Positions 41,108 through 52,750 of a DNA stretch of 64,000 nt are shown piece by piece (within the stretch, counting starts at the first letter, position 1; every line of letters starts with the position of its first letter). The DNA is from Hemileia vastatrix. Lineage: Eukaryota > Basidiomycota > Pucciniomycetes > Pucciniales > Zaghouaniaceae. Made by a program: the position numbers and the translations under genes. The stretch lies in assembly GCA_030280995.1 (NCBI GenBank), contig JASXTE010000002.1, positions 22,340,683 through 22,404,682 of the forward strand, read 5' to 3'. The notes under the pieces were generated by a model. The model did no database searches and was not told the origin of the DNA. It saw only the letters and a program-made list of their open reading frames with translations.

Positions 41108-44100
41108 CTAAGATTTTTTCTTTTTGTACTTTTTCAACAGAGTAGGCAGATTTGAAATCTCCTTTCCAGGTATCCATTCATCATGTTCAGATGACTTGTT
41201 CTTATATCTCAATAAATATTCAGTACCTCTTTCAGAAGTGATAATTCTATCATTGAGAGTTTTATCAATTTCTGCTGTTTCTGTGACTTCCTGAGGGTTT
41301 TTCTTAGGTCTTCCCCTTCTTTTGGGAAATAAGTCACTGTTGGAAGTATAAGGCTTAAGCAAAGAAATGGGAAAAACAGGATGTTTCATATCATATGGAG
41401 AATACAATACAACTTCTACTGCATTATCACCAACCATTCTTTTAACAACAAATGGTCCTACAAAAGGATCTTTTAATTTGTGGTTACCTTGTAAATTGAA
41501 ATGGACAGTAGAGATCAACACTTCATCACCCTTGTTAAATGTGTATTCTTTATGGGATTTATCCCATCTTTTCTTTTCATATTCAAATGCTTCATCAATA
41601 CAGCTCTGAGCATGTTTTCTGCATAGCTGTTGCATTTGCATGAAAGATTTTACACCAGGGTGTAGTTCCAACTTAGGTAATTTATTATTGAGAATCTGAG
41701 CAGGAGTATGTGGGACATAACCTAACCAAAGCTCAAAAGGCTTTTTTTCAGTGACAGAGTGAACAGTGCTATTATATGCAAATTCAAGACCAGGCAATAG
41801 AGTGACCCAATCATGAGTAAATCTGTCATTGTCTTTATATTCTAAACCAAAGGCACAATACCTTCTAATCATATCTTCCAGAGTTTGAATCATTCTCTCA
41901 GCTAGTCCATCAGTCTGAGGATGGTGAGCTGTAGACAATTTTAACTCACAGCCACAAATATCCATCAAAGAGGTCCAAAACTCAGAAGTGAATTTTGGAT
42001 CCCTATCAGAGATAATGGCTTTTGGAAAACCAATAATATTAAACATGTAAGACCACCATAAGAAAGCCAATTCTTTGGTGGATACATCTTTGTGGGTTGG
42101 AATAAATTTGCACATTTTTGTGAATTTATCTACTATTACCCAACAGGAGTTAAAGCTGTCTTTACCTGCAACAGGAAGACCAGTGACAAAATCCATATTA
42201 ATGATTTGCCAGGGAGCATTAGGTGCTTCAATATGTTGTAATAACCCTACTCTCTTATCTGTTAACCTTTTAGATTTTTGGCAGGAATCACAAGATTCAA
42301 CATATAATTTTGTGTCTTCAGACATATTAGCCCACCATGCAGTGTTTTTGATTCTAATCAATGTTTTTTCAAGATCAAAATGACCAGCTAATATGTCATC
42401 ATGACAAAGTTTGAGGATAGTTCTTTTCATAGAAGGAGGAATTACAATTACATTAGTAAGCTTTCTTCTATAATATATATAACCATCTTCAATAGAAAAC
42501 TTTCCTTTATTCAAAGCATTTTGATACTTTTCAGGAAGAGTTTTTATTAATGCTTGAATTGAAGCATTCTTAGGATCATTTAAGATAGTAACCAATTTAT
42601 TTAAATCAGAATCCTTATCATATGAATCCAGCATTAATTGTAATAACTCCTCTTCCATATCAACTATAAATATACCATGGATATGAACAGTATCCTCTTC
42701 AGGTACATAAGCAGGATTTGAGTCATTATTTGGAAGAGGCAATCTGGAGAGCATATCAACATTGGAGTGAAAATTTCCAGCTCTATGGATAATTGTCATC
42801 CGTCCTCTGTATTCTTGAACAGAAAGTTGCCACCTGAACATATGTCTGTTAGGTGTCTTCAGGTTTAAGAGGGACTTCACAGCACTACAGTCTGTTACCA
42901 ACTCAAATTTTTGGTCATACATATAGTAATGAAGCTTCTCAAGAGCCCAAACAACTGCTAAGCACTCCAATTGAGTGGCACCATATTTCAATTCACTATT
43001 TCTTAAGGTTCTTGAAATATAACAAATTACAACCTCTGAGGATTTATCATTAATAATTTGTTTCTGGTGAAGGGCAGCACCCAGACCAATAAAGCTAGCA
43101 TCTGTATATAGGACAAATGGCTTGTTAAAATCTGGAAGAGCCAATATAGGGGCTGTCATTAAGAAACTTTTTAATGTATTAAAAGCTTTTTGACAGTCAT
43201 TATTCCAGAGAAAGGCAACATCTTTTCTGGTCAGTTTTGTAAGAGGTAAGGCTATGACCTGAAAATTCTTAATATATTGTCTATAATAGCCACACATCCC
43301 CAAAAAACTTTGGATTTCTCTTACAGAAGTTGGTGCTTTCACATTTTGGATGGCAGCAACTTTGTTGTGGTCTACACAAATTTGTAAGCCTGACACAACA
43401 TGGCCAAGGACTTTTAAAGATTGGAAACCAAATTTACACTTTTTTAAGGATAAGGTCATATTGATTTCATCCATCTTTTGGAAAAATCTATTCAAGTGAA
43501 TCATATTTTTATCAAAAGTTTTAGAAAAAACAATAATATCATCAATATAAACCATGAGCCAACCTTCAATAATTTCTTGATGGAAAGTGTTATCCATGAC
43601 TTTCTGGAAAACTGAAGGAGCATTTTTAAGGCCAAATGGCATCCTAACATACTTATATATTCCCATATGAGTAGCAATAAGCAAAAATTTTTGAGAATTT
43701 TTCTCAACTGGAACTTGATGATAACCTTTATTACCATCCAGACAACTAATAAATTTTGCACCTTGCAAGGTAGCATGTATTGAATTAATTCTGCGTAAAG
43801 GATAAATATCATCAACAGTATAAGTGTTTAAAGCTCTGTAATCTCCACATAATCTAGCTTTATCTTTTTCATAAGAAATCAAGACTGGGGAGATGACACA
43901 ATATTTGGGGGTGACATCCACTTTCTCAATGATATTCATTTTTAATAATGTTTCAATATTATCTTCAATATCCTTTCTTTTTGTTGGAGAAGCAAGATAT
44001 GGTTTTTTCTTAAGACTAGGAGGAATATCACTCAAGTTACAGGATAAGGTAATTTTCATCTCTTCCTGAACAATTCCCAAGACATGAGAACCATGAGCAA

Positions 44101-47100
44101 AAGCCATAGGGAAAGAGGTAATAGAGGCAACAATAGAATCTTTTTGTTCACTAGTCAACTGATCACCAAAAGAAGCAGTATTTATTTCATTTAATAAATC
44201 ATCCATTTTAGTTGTTGTTCTACCTTTACACTGGATAAGTGAGTTACAAGATTTCAACAAATTCCCAGAAGTTCTAGGAGAGGAAATTTTGAATTTCCTT
44301 TTCCCATTCATTCCTAAGGTAAATCAATTATTTGCTGGGTCCAGTCTCACACCAAACATGGTTAAAATATCATTTCCCATAATAAACCAATTGCTCAAAT
44401 TATCATTTTTCATGACAACAAACTCACAAATAGCTCTGAAAAAACCACCATTATATTTGAAGAATACAGAGGTTTTGTATTTGCCAATAGGAAATAAGGT
44501 AGAACCATACCCTCTCCATTTTTCAGAAGTTATAGGTAATAATTTACTCAAATATTCCTTATCCACTGAAGCCAAAGCTTTTTCAGACACTACACTTCCT
44601 CCAGCACCAGAATCAAGAACTACATCAACATTTTTACCATTAATGATAACAGGTGCCTTCAAAGGGGATATAGGTATAGAATTGTCAGTAATATCTTTAA
44701 TTATCTCAGCATTTTCAACTGAAGATAAATCCAATACACATTCTTCAGATATATTATTTAAACAATGGACATCTTGTTCCAACATTAAAAAATCTTTAAC
44801 AGAATCATTGTCATAGGAGATATTACTTTCACAGTCACTGGAAGAATTATTGACATCAAGTTCAACTTCATCAGTGTCTTCATTTTGTTCAACAAGATGA
44901 ATTTTCTTGTCACAAACATGACCCTTCTGCCACGGTTTGTTACATTTATAACAAGTATTTGTTGCATATTTTTTAGGTGCAACTGGGGCAGAGGGTTTAC
45001 CAGATTTTTATGGGAGTTTTGTAGAAGGTTTATTCTGATCATTATAAGATTTACCAAGGTAATTCTTTGGTTCATATCTATGGTTGAGTAGTACCTCATT
45101 ACAGATATCAATGAAAGAAGAATTTTCCCTAACATGCTCAGTTCTAGCCACAATCAAATCTCTAAGAGAATTTGGTAATTTATACAAGATTTTATCTCTC
45201 CAAATATCATAATCCATCTTTGGATCAATTGCCCTTAGGATTTTTGTCACTTTCATAGGAAAAACAATGGGCTTTTCAACAGAGGAGGATACATATCTAG
45301 TATTCTCATACAGTCTTTGCTGAGCTAACCTGAATTTTGAACCACCAAACTGATTCTCAATCAAGGATTTCCAATAATTCCATGTATAATGATTGTTATC
45401 TAAAAGAACAGATTCATACCACATCAAGGCTACATTGGAAAATAAAGAAATTAGCTTAGAAACAATTTCCTCATCAGGTAGTTTATAAGATCTCTTTAAA
45501 TTATCAATTCTTTGGATAAAGTGTTGCCAATCAGAGGAAGAATCACCATCAAAGGTAGGATATTGGTCTAACTTAGGCCAATTCTTCTGACTACTGGGAT
45601 GGTCCACTTTTTGGTTTGAATTATTCATCATTAATAATTCCTGAAGTTTAGCCAGGTGTTCAGAAATTTCATTATTTACAGAAACAGCTGGTGCATGACC
45701 ATCACAAGATTTTTTGCTAGTAGCAAAAGATTTTACAGACTCATTGTCAGTTTGTTTAAATGTTGAAATATGAGGAAGAAAGGATGAACTTTGCTCAGGT
45801 TTTTTTCCTTTATTTTTATGCAGCTTATTGACAGCATTCTCATTCAATTCATTATTGATGGTTAAGGTTGAGAATTTATTCTGCAGGTCAGACACACAGT
45901 TTCTTATTCTTGGAATTTCAGACATCTGTTTATTTACTTTTGCAAGAGATAGAACATTTCTGTCCTCAGAAGCTGAGTGTTTGGCACTTAGTGAATGGAA
46001 ATCATTTCTTAGTTTTTTAAACTCATTTTGCAGAGATTTTATTTCATTTTTTAATGAATAATTTTCTTCAATAAGGGGTTTTAATTCACTCAAGGTCTTA
46101 TGTAGACTGATATTTCTATCTGAGATAGCTCTATAGTCACTTCTTATTTGTTTTTGTTGACTAAGAATAATATTCAAGGTTTCTTTGATTTTTAAATAAT
46201 CTGTATCTTGTACAGAAGAACTCACTTTACATTGCAAGTGTAAATTATTTAATCTATCATTTTCATGGATTAACACATCTCTCAAATGTTTGTCTTTCAC
46301 AACATTAAAATCAAGGGTATCTTTCAATATTTCCTCAGAAGTTCTTTCAATTAAGGTATAGATTTCAGGGGGAACAGAATCATTTTTAATTGCAAGAGAA
46401 GTATTAATTAAAGAAGTAGAAGTTAAATGTAAAGGTTCATCAAATGACAATTTTCTAATTACATCAATAGGGCTACTAGTTACAGGAAGCTGTCTTTTAA
46501 CAGGTTTAACTGTTCTTTCACCATTTTCAATAATATTACCTGCAGAAGAAGATTTATTAGAAAACATACCCAAGTGACTATCAACCAAATTACTTACCAT
46601 GGCAGAGGAGGAAACTTCCCCTGAGACTGGGTTTGGGATTGTGCTTGGGCCTTCTTTCTCCTGCCTTGTTGGTAGGGATGAGGAGGTGGATGGAAATTGG
46701 GTGTTCTGGATGGGCCAGGCTGATGATGAGGAGGGTTTTGCACATTCTGTTGGTAGTGACTCATTAGATAATCCCATTTCCATTGCTCTACTTCCATAGT
46801 ATTTGGATTTTGGATGGTTGAGCTGGGTGGCTGTGAAGGTTGAGCCTGAAACTGAGGCTGATTGATAGGCAACTGAGGAGGGGCCTGAGCCTGATTCTGG
46901 TTCCTGAGTTCTTGAACCTGATCCCACAAGGTGTCTACTTTTGCTTTGTACCTCATATTTTCTGTCTTCAACTCTTTTATATGACTGGACAGGTTGCTGA
47001 TTTGTTGTGGCAGAGGAAGCTTTTTTATTTTGAATCCTTTTGGAAGACCTTCTTGAGGTACTAGAGGCTTTACTTCCTTCTGTTGTGCTGGGGGAAGGGG

Positions 47101-47275
47101 GTTTAGTTTGTTTACATCTCCTGTCATTTCCACATCCTGAATTATGTGAATTTTTCGTGTTAGCATAAGATTTTTTATGTCCAACTTTAGAAGAACTCTC
47201 AGTATCAGCATCATAGTCAATTTCAATTTCATCCACTTGCATGTTATCCATTTTTTCAGCCAAATTGTTGGACAT
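41108..47275 (-). pseudogene. Gag-Pol of gypsy B (two nonsense codons)
   Basis: One frame encodes the whole polyprotein. Gag runs from 47275: a disordered Ser/Lys-rich start, a coiled coil (about 46200-45850), the capsid-like NWPKLDQYPTFDGDSSSDW segment (about 45590) and the knuckle CYKCNKPWQKGHVC (about 44950-44910). A TAA at 45010-45008 interrupts before the knuckle. The protease has LDSGAGGS (about 44605). A TGA at 44326-44324 sits where gypsy C has cysteine. From there 1067 codons are open: RT with YIDD (43550-43539), RNase H (YTDASF), an integrase zinc region (CDSCQ), a D/D/E catalytic core (DFVTGLP, SDRDPKF, LAERMIQTLED), and a C-terminal chromodomain-like segment (YLLRYKNKSSEHDEWIPGKE), which in chromoviruses targets integration to modified chromatin. 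Apart from the two stops, Pol looks intact. Confidence 0.9.
46594..47127 (-). CDS. Overlapping +1-frame ORF inside gag of gypsy B
   Basis: Within the gag N-terminus, the +1 frame stays open from 47232. It has a plausible start at the ATG at 47127 (G at -3) and ends at a TAA at 46596-46594, giving 178 residues. It encodes a Pro/Lys start, a coiled-coil segment (SSHIKELKTENMRYKAKVD), a Gln/Pro-rich stretch, the motif EQWKWDYLMSHYQQ, then a Pro/Arg/Gln tail ending in PW. Gypsy C has a counterpart in the same relative frame with a coiled coil, SKWKWDWYAQNY, a basic tail and a PW end, while the gag frame over the same bases is low-complexity and little conserved. The stop overlaps a GTAAGT donor. 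Expression could be by leaky scanning or from a spliced RNA. No family is recognised. Confidence 0.6.
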   Translation of the reverse strand: MTGDVNKLNPLPPAQQKEVKPLVPQEGLPKGFKIKKLPLPQQISNLSSHIKELKTENMRYKAKVDTLWDQVQELRNQNQAQAPPQLPINQPQFQAQPSQPPSSTIQNPNTMEVEQWKWDYLMSHYQQNVQNPPHHQPGPSRTPNFHPPPHPYQQGRRKKAQAQSQTQSQGKFPPLPW

Positions 47276-47951
47276 AATAGTGGGAAGATTAATTAACTTT
47301 TTTTTTTAAAAAAAATAATAAAAGTTAGTTAATAATTTCTCCAAAAAAAATTTTTTTTTATTAATTAAATTATAAAAAAAAATTTTTTTTAATATAAAGT
47401 AATAATTATAAAAAATTAATTAATAAAATGGATTGCAAGGTTAAATTGGGAATAAACAATCAAGTTAATTCAACCAATTAATAACCAATATTAAATGTGG
47501 CAATATATTTGGGACTAAGCACAAAGTACTTTTAAGTCAACCAAAATTAACAATAATTAATAATAATAAAAAATTAATTTAATAATTCAATTTGTATTAA
47601 TAATAATGTCAATTCTTCTAGGACTAAGAGGATTTAACACTCTATAATGGTCAACTAGGAAAAAAAATTTTTAATTGAACACTTACACTCAGTGAATCAG
47701 CAGTTAAGCCACAATCACTGTTATTGCAGTAAAAATATAGTAATATGAGTGAGAGGTGCAAAGGAGAACTTACTATAGTGATCGAAAAATCACTTCAAAA
47801 TAATATAAGAATTAAAATAATATAAACCTAAGAAATTGAACCCAAGTTCGAAACACGGTCGCAGCAAAAGTTTCTTTTTTGCTAGGCGGTCCGTGCATTT
47901 GTTGTTCGTTGCCAGGCTCGATCGTTGTCGTCGTTTGGAAAGGCCCTCAGT
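47276..47951 (-). other. 5' leader of gypsy B, with primer-like 15-mer and tRNA-like segment
   Basis: The 15-mer directly after the 5' LTR (coding strand ACTGAGGGCCTTTCC, 47951-47937) is shared in form with two related elements and lacks the usual TGG start. In the opposite sense (plus strand 47772-47868), ACTATAGTGATCGAAAAATC leads to AACCCAAGTTCGAAACACGG, an A-box and B-box-like pair. The rest, to 47276, is A/T-rich with long A or T runs. Confidence 0.55.
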
Positions 47952-49088
47952 TGTCGGTCAGTCGTCTAGAAGAGATAAGAAAAGAGGGAAGAAAAGAGAG
48001 GAAGACAAGAAGGTAATAGTGATTGAAAAATAAAAAAAATAAAATCAAATGAAATTATTTAATCTATTGAAGAGAAAGCAACAATGAGTGATTTGAGAGG
48101 TGACACAAAATTGGTTTTATTAATATTAATATTATTTCAAGTAAGGGTTCTGCACGACAAACACTTTAATTACTATCAGACTTAAGGAAACCTTTTAATT
48201 GTTATATAGAATTTTTAATTAGATTGTAATACTAATAAAAAATAATAATAAATGTAATAAAATTATATTTAAATTGTTGAGTGTATAGTAAGTGATGAGC
48301 TACAGGGGATTATCCAAGGCCTTTTTATAGGCAATGGGTCCTCTGAAGCGCTACTATATTTGTAAATACAAGAATTATAATAGAATGAAACAAGAATATA
48401 AAAGAATAAGTGAAACATAACAATGTAGAGAAAAATATGAAACAAATAATTAAAAACCCCAATTAAGAATCCAATTTTCCCAAAATTAATTCCCAAATCA
48501 GTAAGTAAAAATAGTGAATAACTAAACAAGCCTGGGACATAGGGACTATGAGAAAAATAATTCAAAACAGATTGTACAGTCTGATTTAAGGATTTTTAAG
48601 TGAAACAAAGAATATTGTTACACAACAAAATATGTAATTAATCTCAATTTAGTATAAATTAATTACTTGTTTTTCCTGACACACTTAAGGGTCAAAAGAA
48701 GCGTCATTAATTATTTTTTAATATTATATGAAAGGTGTTATTTAATATATAAATTTAAATAATTAATTTAATTATATTATAAGTCAATTTTACACTTATA
48801 ATTATAATATATGTTTTTAATTAATTAAATATAAATTTATAATTATTAAATACATAAAAATGCGCCATTATTTGTAGAATATAAAATATATCATGTTTAA
48901 TTTAAATGTATAAAAATTTATATAAACAATAAAATTAATATAACACTTATATGTAATAAGATACTTATATAATTTTATTATGCAATAAAATATTAATTTA
49001 TATACATTAAATACAATTCTTACGCCCTCTTTCAGGTCTTATAAGTTAACATATCATTTACTGGACTCCTGGAATAGCCTGGCTGACA
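47952..49088 (-). repeat. 5' LTR of gypsy B
   Basis: Paired with 39939-41074. The plus-strand start is TGTCGGTCAGTCG and the end is GGCTGACA, followed by the ATATT duplication. Confidence 0.93.
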
Positions 49089-49093
49089 ATATT

Positions 49094-50580
49094 GGTGTTA
49101 AAATCATATTACTAACAAAGCATCAATAAATTATTCATCTGTATTTTTTCACTTGACTATTATGTTTGCATTTTGTATTGTAAATTAACATGTTCAATAC
49201 TCTTGTTCTTGAAAAAAAAAAGATATTTCTACACTACTATACTCAATTTAAAGGACAAAAAGAAAAAATTGAAATATTTCATGCTTCTATTTAAAATATT
49301 TTCTTAACTTTCAATTAATAAAAATTCAATTATCCTAATATTAGCCTTTTCTATGAGTATTACTATAAATATATAATTTTTCTCATTTCAAACTATACTC
49401 TCATATATTGATTCTTCTATAAATATAATCATGCATTGATAAATAAAAATTCACTTTAATACATAATATAGAGTCTGTGAAAAATAGTAGAACTTGATAT
49501 TTAAATTCAAAAACTCTCAGAGTGCATGATAGAAATCTGTCTAGTTTGTGCTGTGTATTCCCAGGTGAAAAATATTGATATCTTCAATTATTGAATTTAA
49601 GAAAAGTAAAGCATTAAGCTTACATTTCTAAAGAATATTTGGTGATTTATATTAATTTTCCCATTGATATTTTGTATTCCTTTTAATTAAATGATTTTAA
49701 GATCAAAATTTCACTGAGTAAAAGTTAATTTTTGTGACTTGATCAAATTAATTTAAAGAATGAAAATTGACCTAAAGAATATTTATGGATTTGATGAAAA
49801 TTGCTTCATAATTATAAAAAGTATTGGATTTACTAAAAATCTAACATAAAATTCTTTTGAATTTGAGCACATTTTATCCTTAAAAAGACCAAAATTACTT
49901 TACTTACTGTTTGTATCATTTTCTTGCATTTTTGAATTTTATAAGAAAATATTAGACTTTACCACTTGAAGATTTTTTTGTTTTTTTAAAAAATATAATC
50001 TCATTCTTCAATTTTTATTTATTTGGAGAAAGGAGAAATGAGGGGGCTTCATCATGTCCATCTTTTGAAAATAAAATCTTACTGCATTTAATTTTTATAA
50101 ATTTGTGTCTTTTATACAGAACTTTAGATTATAATATGGGATAGGAACTATGGCTTAATTTGTTAGTTATATAATTAATTTACATAAAAAAAATGTATTT
50201 CATAAGCTTGAAATTCTGAAAAAAATGAGAATAATTCAGTTTACATGGTCTCTATAAAAAATAAAAGATTTGTATTATGAAAAAATGGATTTTTTCTACA
50301 TTAAGAAGTCATGAAATATTTTTTAAATTTTTTCAAAAATATGTAGTATATTTCTTAGAATGATTATAATTTATACTTAAGAAAAAAGAATGTAATTTCA
50401 TGTATTTTTATTCTTAAATTTTCATTCAAAAAGATCATCTGATTACATTTCATCAAAAAGTATTGTTTATTGGGAAGATTTAAAAAGCTTTGATATTTTT
50501 ATTCCCATTCAGATTTGAATAGTTTTATATAGTGCTTTCAATAAAAAATCACCCATGTTTTGTGAATATTTCAAGCTTAT
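49094..50580. other. Interior of CACTA-type element, right arm
   Basis: About 1.5 kb of AT-rich DNA with no ORF of note. The last 100 bp (to 50683) carry the subterminal repeats and the terminus. Confidence 0.5.
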
Positions 50581-50791
50581 TTCACGAAGATTTCAGTCTG
50601 AGTTCAGTATGAGTTTAATCTGAGTTCAATCTGAATTCAAGTTGAGGACTTGCTAGCAAGTCCCCACCAAATATTTTGTGGTATTAGGGTTACTTGATTG
50701 TTTCAATGAATTTATTTTTTTCTTTCTCTTTTCTCTCTTTCTCATCTCATACAATATTTGTTTTAATCACGTTGGCAGCAAAGTGGGGGGC

Positions 50792-50968
50792 TGTTATGTA
50801 CATAGACATAAGATTACTTAGCTACCATATAAATTCTGTATGTAAACTGTTTATTGGGTGTCTTACTAACTCTGATTCTTCTCAGAGTTTGTTATTGATG
50901 CACAACTACAGGTAAAGTAATGCAAATAATAGTTTCTTCACAGAGTTTGTTACTGACACACAACTACA
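50792..50968 (+). repeat. 3' LTR of copia 3, with 58 bp extension
   Basis: It is homologous to 32437-32555, but after ...CACAACTACA it adds a GGTAAAGTAATGCAAATAAT linker and a second copy of the end (CAGAGTTTGTTACTG...CAACTACA). Only then does the ATTCC duplication follow, so the extension was part of the integrated DNA. Confidence 0.83.
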
Positions 50969-50973
50969 ATTCC

Positions 50974-52130
50974 TTTTATATTTTATTCAACTTTTTGATC
51001 TGTCTCTTTATTTTTCCCGTCATATTTTATTCTATGTGATATTTTAATTATTTAGTTCTGATCTTGTGAATACTTCCTAATCGCCATCCATAGGCACCAG
51101 ATCATCTCAAGGGTACTCTTCATTCCCTGAATAAATTAGAGCTTTTTCAGAGACTTATATGACCAACCAACACAAAATCTACTCATTTATTGATAGCCTC
51201 AAAAAAATTTTGAAATTATGAAGGCAGCTAAGACTAATATTGTCAAAAAAAATTATCAAAATCAAAATCATCCCACACTTCTGAGTTAATCAATTAATTA
51301 TTTTTTTCTTGGGATAACTAGCCTTTATGGCATGAAACCATTTATGGAAAACAGATAAAGTGGAATATGTGAATGATTGAGAGTGGCCATAGGCAGTCAG
51401 AAAACTTGTGAGTTTAAGGGATTTAGTGTTCAAGGGTCTGGTTTCATTGAAATATTTGGATAGCATTTTTGGGTGCAGCCTGAAAAGATTTAAGGATCTT
51501 GAAAATATGCTGCTAAAATGTATAAACTTGTGGTTTTCTTACTACTTATTCTCTTCAAAAAGTGAAATAAACTCAGGCTTTAGGTGGGAGATTGAAGATG
51601 GGAAGCTTTCAAGGTTTTCCAGTTTAGAAGTAATAATGGACAGCACAACATTTCACTAAGCTGTTTACATCAAATACATGGAGCCATCATATAAGAAATG
51701 TGATGAGTGCTATCAAATTATGAAGAAAAATCTGCATATGATGTTAAATCTTTCATAAGGTCAATACATACCCAAGAAGTTACTTTCTACTTTAGGTGGC
51801 AAATATATCTTGCTATCACTAAATTCTGAAATACTTAGGGAATCCAATTCTGAGACTTAAGAAAATTTTTCAGAGTTGCTGGTAGTCTCCTCAGAAGAAG
51901 TTTCCATACTTAAATTCAAGTTGATCCAATCACTTCCCTGTTGGCATGTTGGATGACTCCATGCTTATCAATATAAATTTTTTTGAACACTTAAAAGAAA
52001 TACACAAGTGCATTTACAAGTTATTTTGGGCTTTAATGAGAAAAAATAAGTACTATCAGGTATAAAAAACAATTCAAAAAAAATATCAATCATAATATTC
52101 CTCTCTCATTAGTACTATTCAATTTCTATT
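50974..52130. other. Intergenic, nothing recognised
   Basis: An 83-codon ORF (51408-51659) has no motif I recognise and no spliced neighbours. The rest is AT-rich. Confidence 0.45.
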
Positions 52131-52132
52131 AT

Positions 52133-52258
52133 ATTGCCTGTTTCTCCTCCCTGCCATGTTTCTCAGTATAGTTTGAGTTAAGTCTACCATTGTCTCCTCT
52201 TTCTTCATGCCCTGAGTTGGGTGAGATTGCATGAAATAAATATAAAATAAATATCAAG
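52133..52258 (+). mobile_element. LINE 3' tail fragment
   Basis: Pyrimidine-rich DNA followed by GAGTTGGGTGAGATTGCATG and an A/T-rich end matches the 3' UTR end of the LINE at 17260-17384 (TAGTTGGGTGAGATTGTATG). No coding part remains. Confidence 0.6.
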
Positions 52259-52554
52259 ACAGAGAAAGAGAAAAATTGATGGGCTGTAGGTGAGCTAAGT
52301 TCAAACTGATGTGTAGGGTCCATGCTGACGTTCCAGAAATTTGTGGTGTTTGCAATTGCATATTGCATTTATTGTAGCATTCATGAGTTTTTATGCATGA
52401 AAGTGCCAAAGCCATGATGGAACTCCTGGTGGTAGCATTGGCAAATCTTTGGTAGTGAAATGATTTCAACTTTTGTAAATTTTCACTATCCCTGTTTTCT
52501 CCATCTCCATCACCAGGTAATGTCTAATTTCTCATAATTCTTATACATTCATGA

Positions 52555-52750
52555 GCAGGTATCAAAGTTAGAAATTTGTAATAATTTAAAAGTTGTTTCA
52601 CAACACAAAAAGAAAGCCATAAACTTGATATTAATTCTCAGTAAAAAGGTGTTTTGGGACACAATTTAGCATATTTCAAAAAATAATAATGGTTAATTTG
52701 GTGAAAAAAGAGGTATTTTGAAATGAAATAATTCTAACTTTGGTACCCCC
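52555..52750. mobile_element. GGTATCAAAG-ended MITE, copy 1
   Basis: The inverted ends are AGGTATCAAAGTTAGAAAT and (reverse complement) GGGGTACCAAAGTTAGAAT. It is a 196 bp relative of 58723-58920 in the opposite orientation, aligning through TTTCACAACACAAAAA. The right flank is TA; the left flank is mutated. Confidence 0.65.

Larger units (their letters stand above)
39939..49088 (-). mobile_element. Chromodomain Ty3/gypsy retrotransposon B (9.15 kb)
   Basis: LTRs of 1136-1137 bp (39939-41074 and 47952-49088) bound the element, with a 5 bp duplication ATATT (39934-39938, 49089-49093). Coding is on the minus strand, so 47952-49088 is the 5' LTR. One gag-pol frame runs 47275 to 41108 with only two in-frame stops. 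The LTRs differ at about 17 sites by eye (about 1.5%). It is inserted in the CACTA-type element. Gypsy C at 59076-64000 is a related family member. Confidence 0.94.
36933..50683. mobile_element. CACTA-ended DNA element, 13.75 kb (4.6 kb without nested gypsy B)
   Basis: The left end CACCACGCAATATC with AGACTTGCTAGAAAGTCC and the right end (reverse complement TACCACAAAATATTTGG with GGACTTGCTAGCAAGTCC) match the termini of the 261 bp MITEs at 6076 and 55227. The same 3 bp TTA flanks both ends (36930-36932, 50684-50686). Subterminal TGAGTTCAGT/TGAATTC-type repeats occupy the right end (50600-50645), as in the MITEs. I see no transposase ORF in 36970-39930 or 49100-50580, so it is non-autonomous or stripped. 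The last base of the right end (A instead of G) is a mutation relative to CACTA/CACCA. Confidence 0.78.
32437..50968 (+). mobile_element. Ty1/copia retrotransposon (copia 3), split by a CACTA-type element
   Basis: The left LTR (32437-32555) and right LTR (50792-50968) are homologous and flanked by ATTCC on both sides (32432-32436, 50969-50973). The left LTR is followed by a GGTTATGATCC primer site, and the right one is preceded by AAGTGGGGGG. The 18.5 kb span is explained by a 13.75 kb element at 36933-50683, whose removal with one TTA restores the end of the copia Pol frame (...KRHHLGLLD, comparable to the end of copia 2). Without the insertion the element is about 4.8 kb, normal for copia. 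Confidence 0.88.

Noticed and set aside
44289..44816. 175-codon plus-strand ORF opposite the gypsy B protease and RT start
   Set aside because: It is a shadow of the minus-strand polyprotein; no motif, and no counterpart in gypsy C, where the equivalent strand shows only a shorter ORF.
51408..51659. 83-codon ORF as a small gene
   Set aside because: No motif, no introns, no repeat or neighbour support; its length is within chance for this composition.
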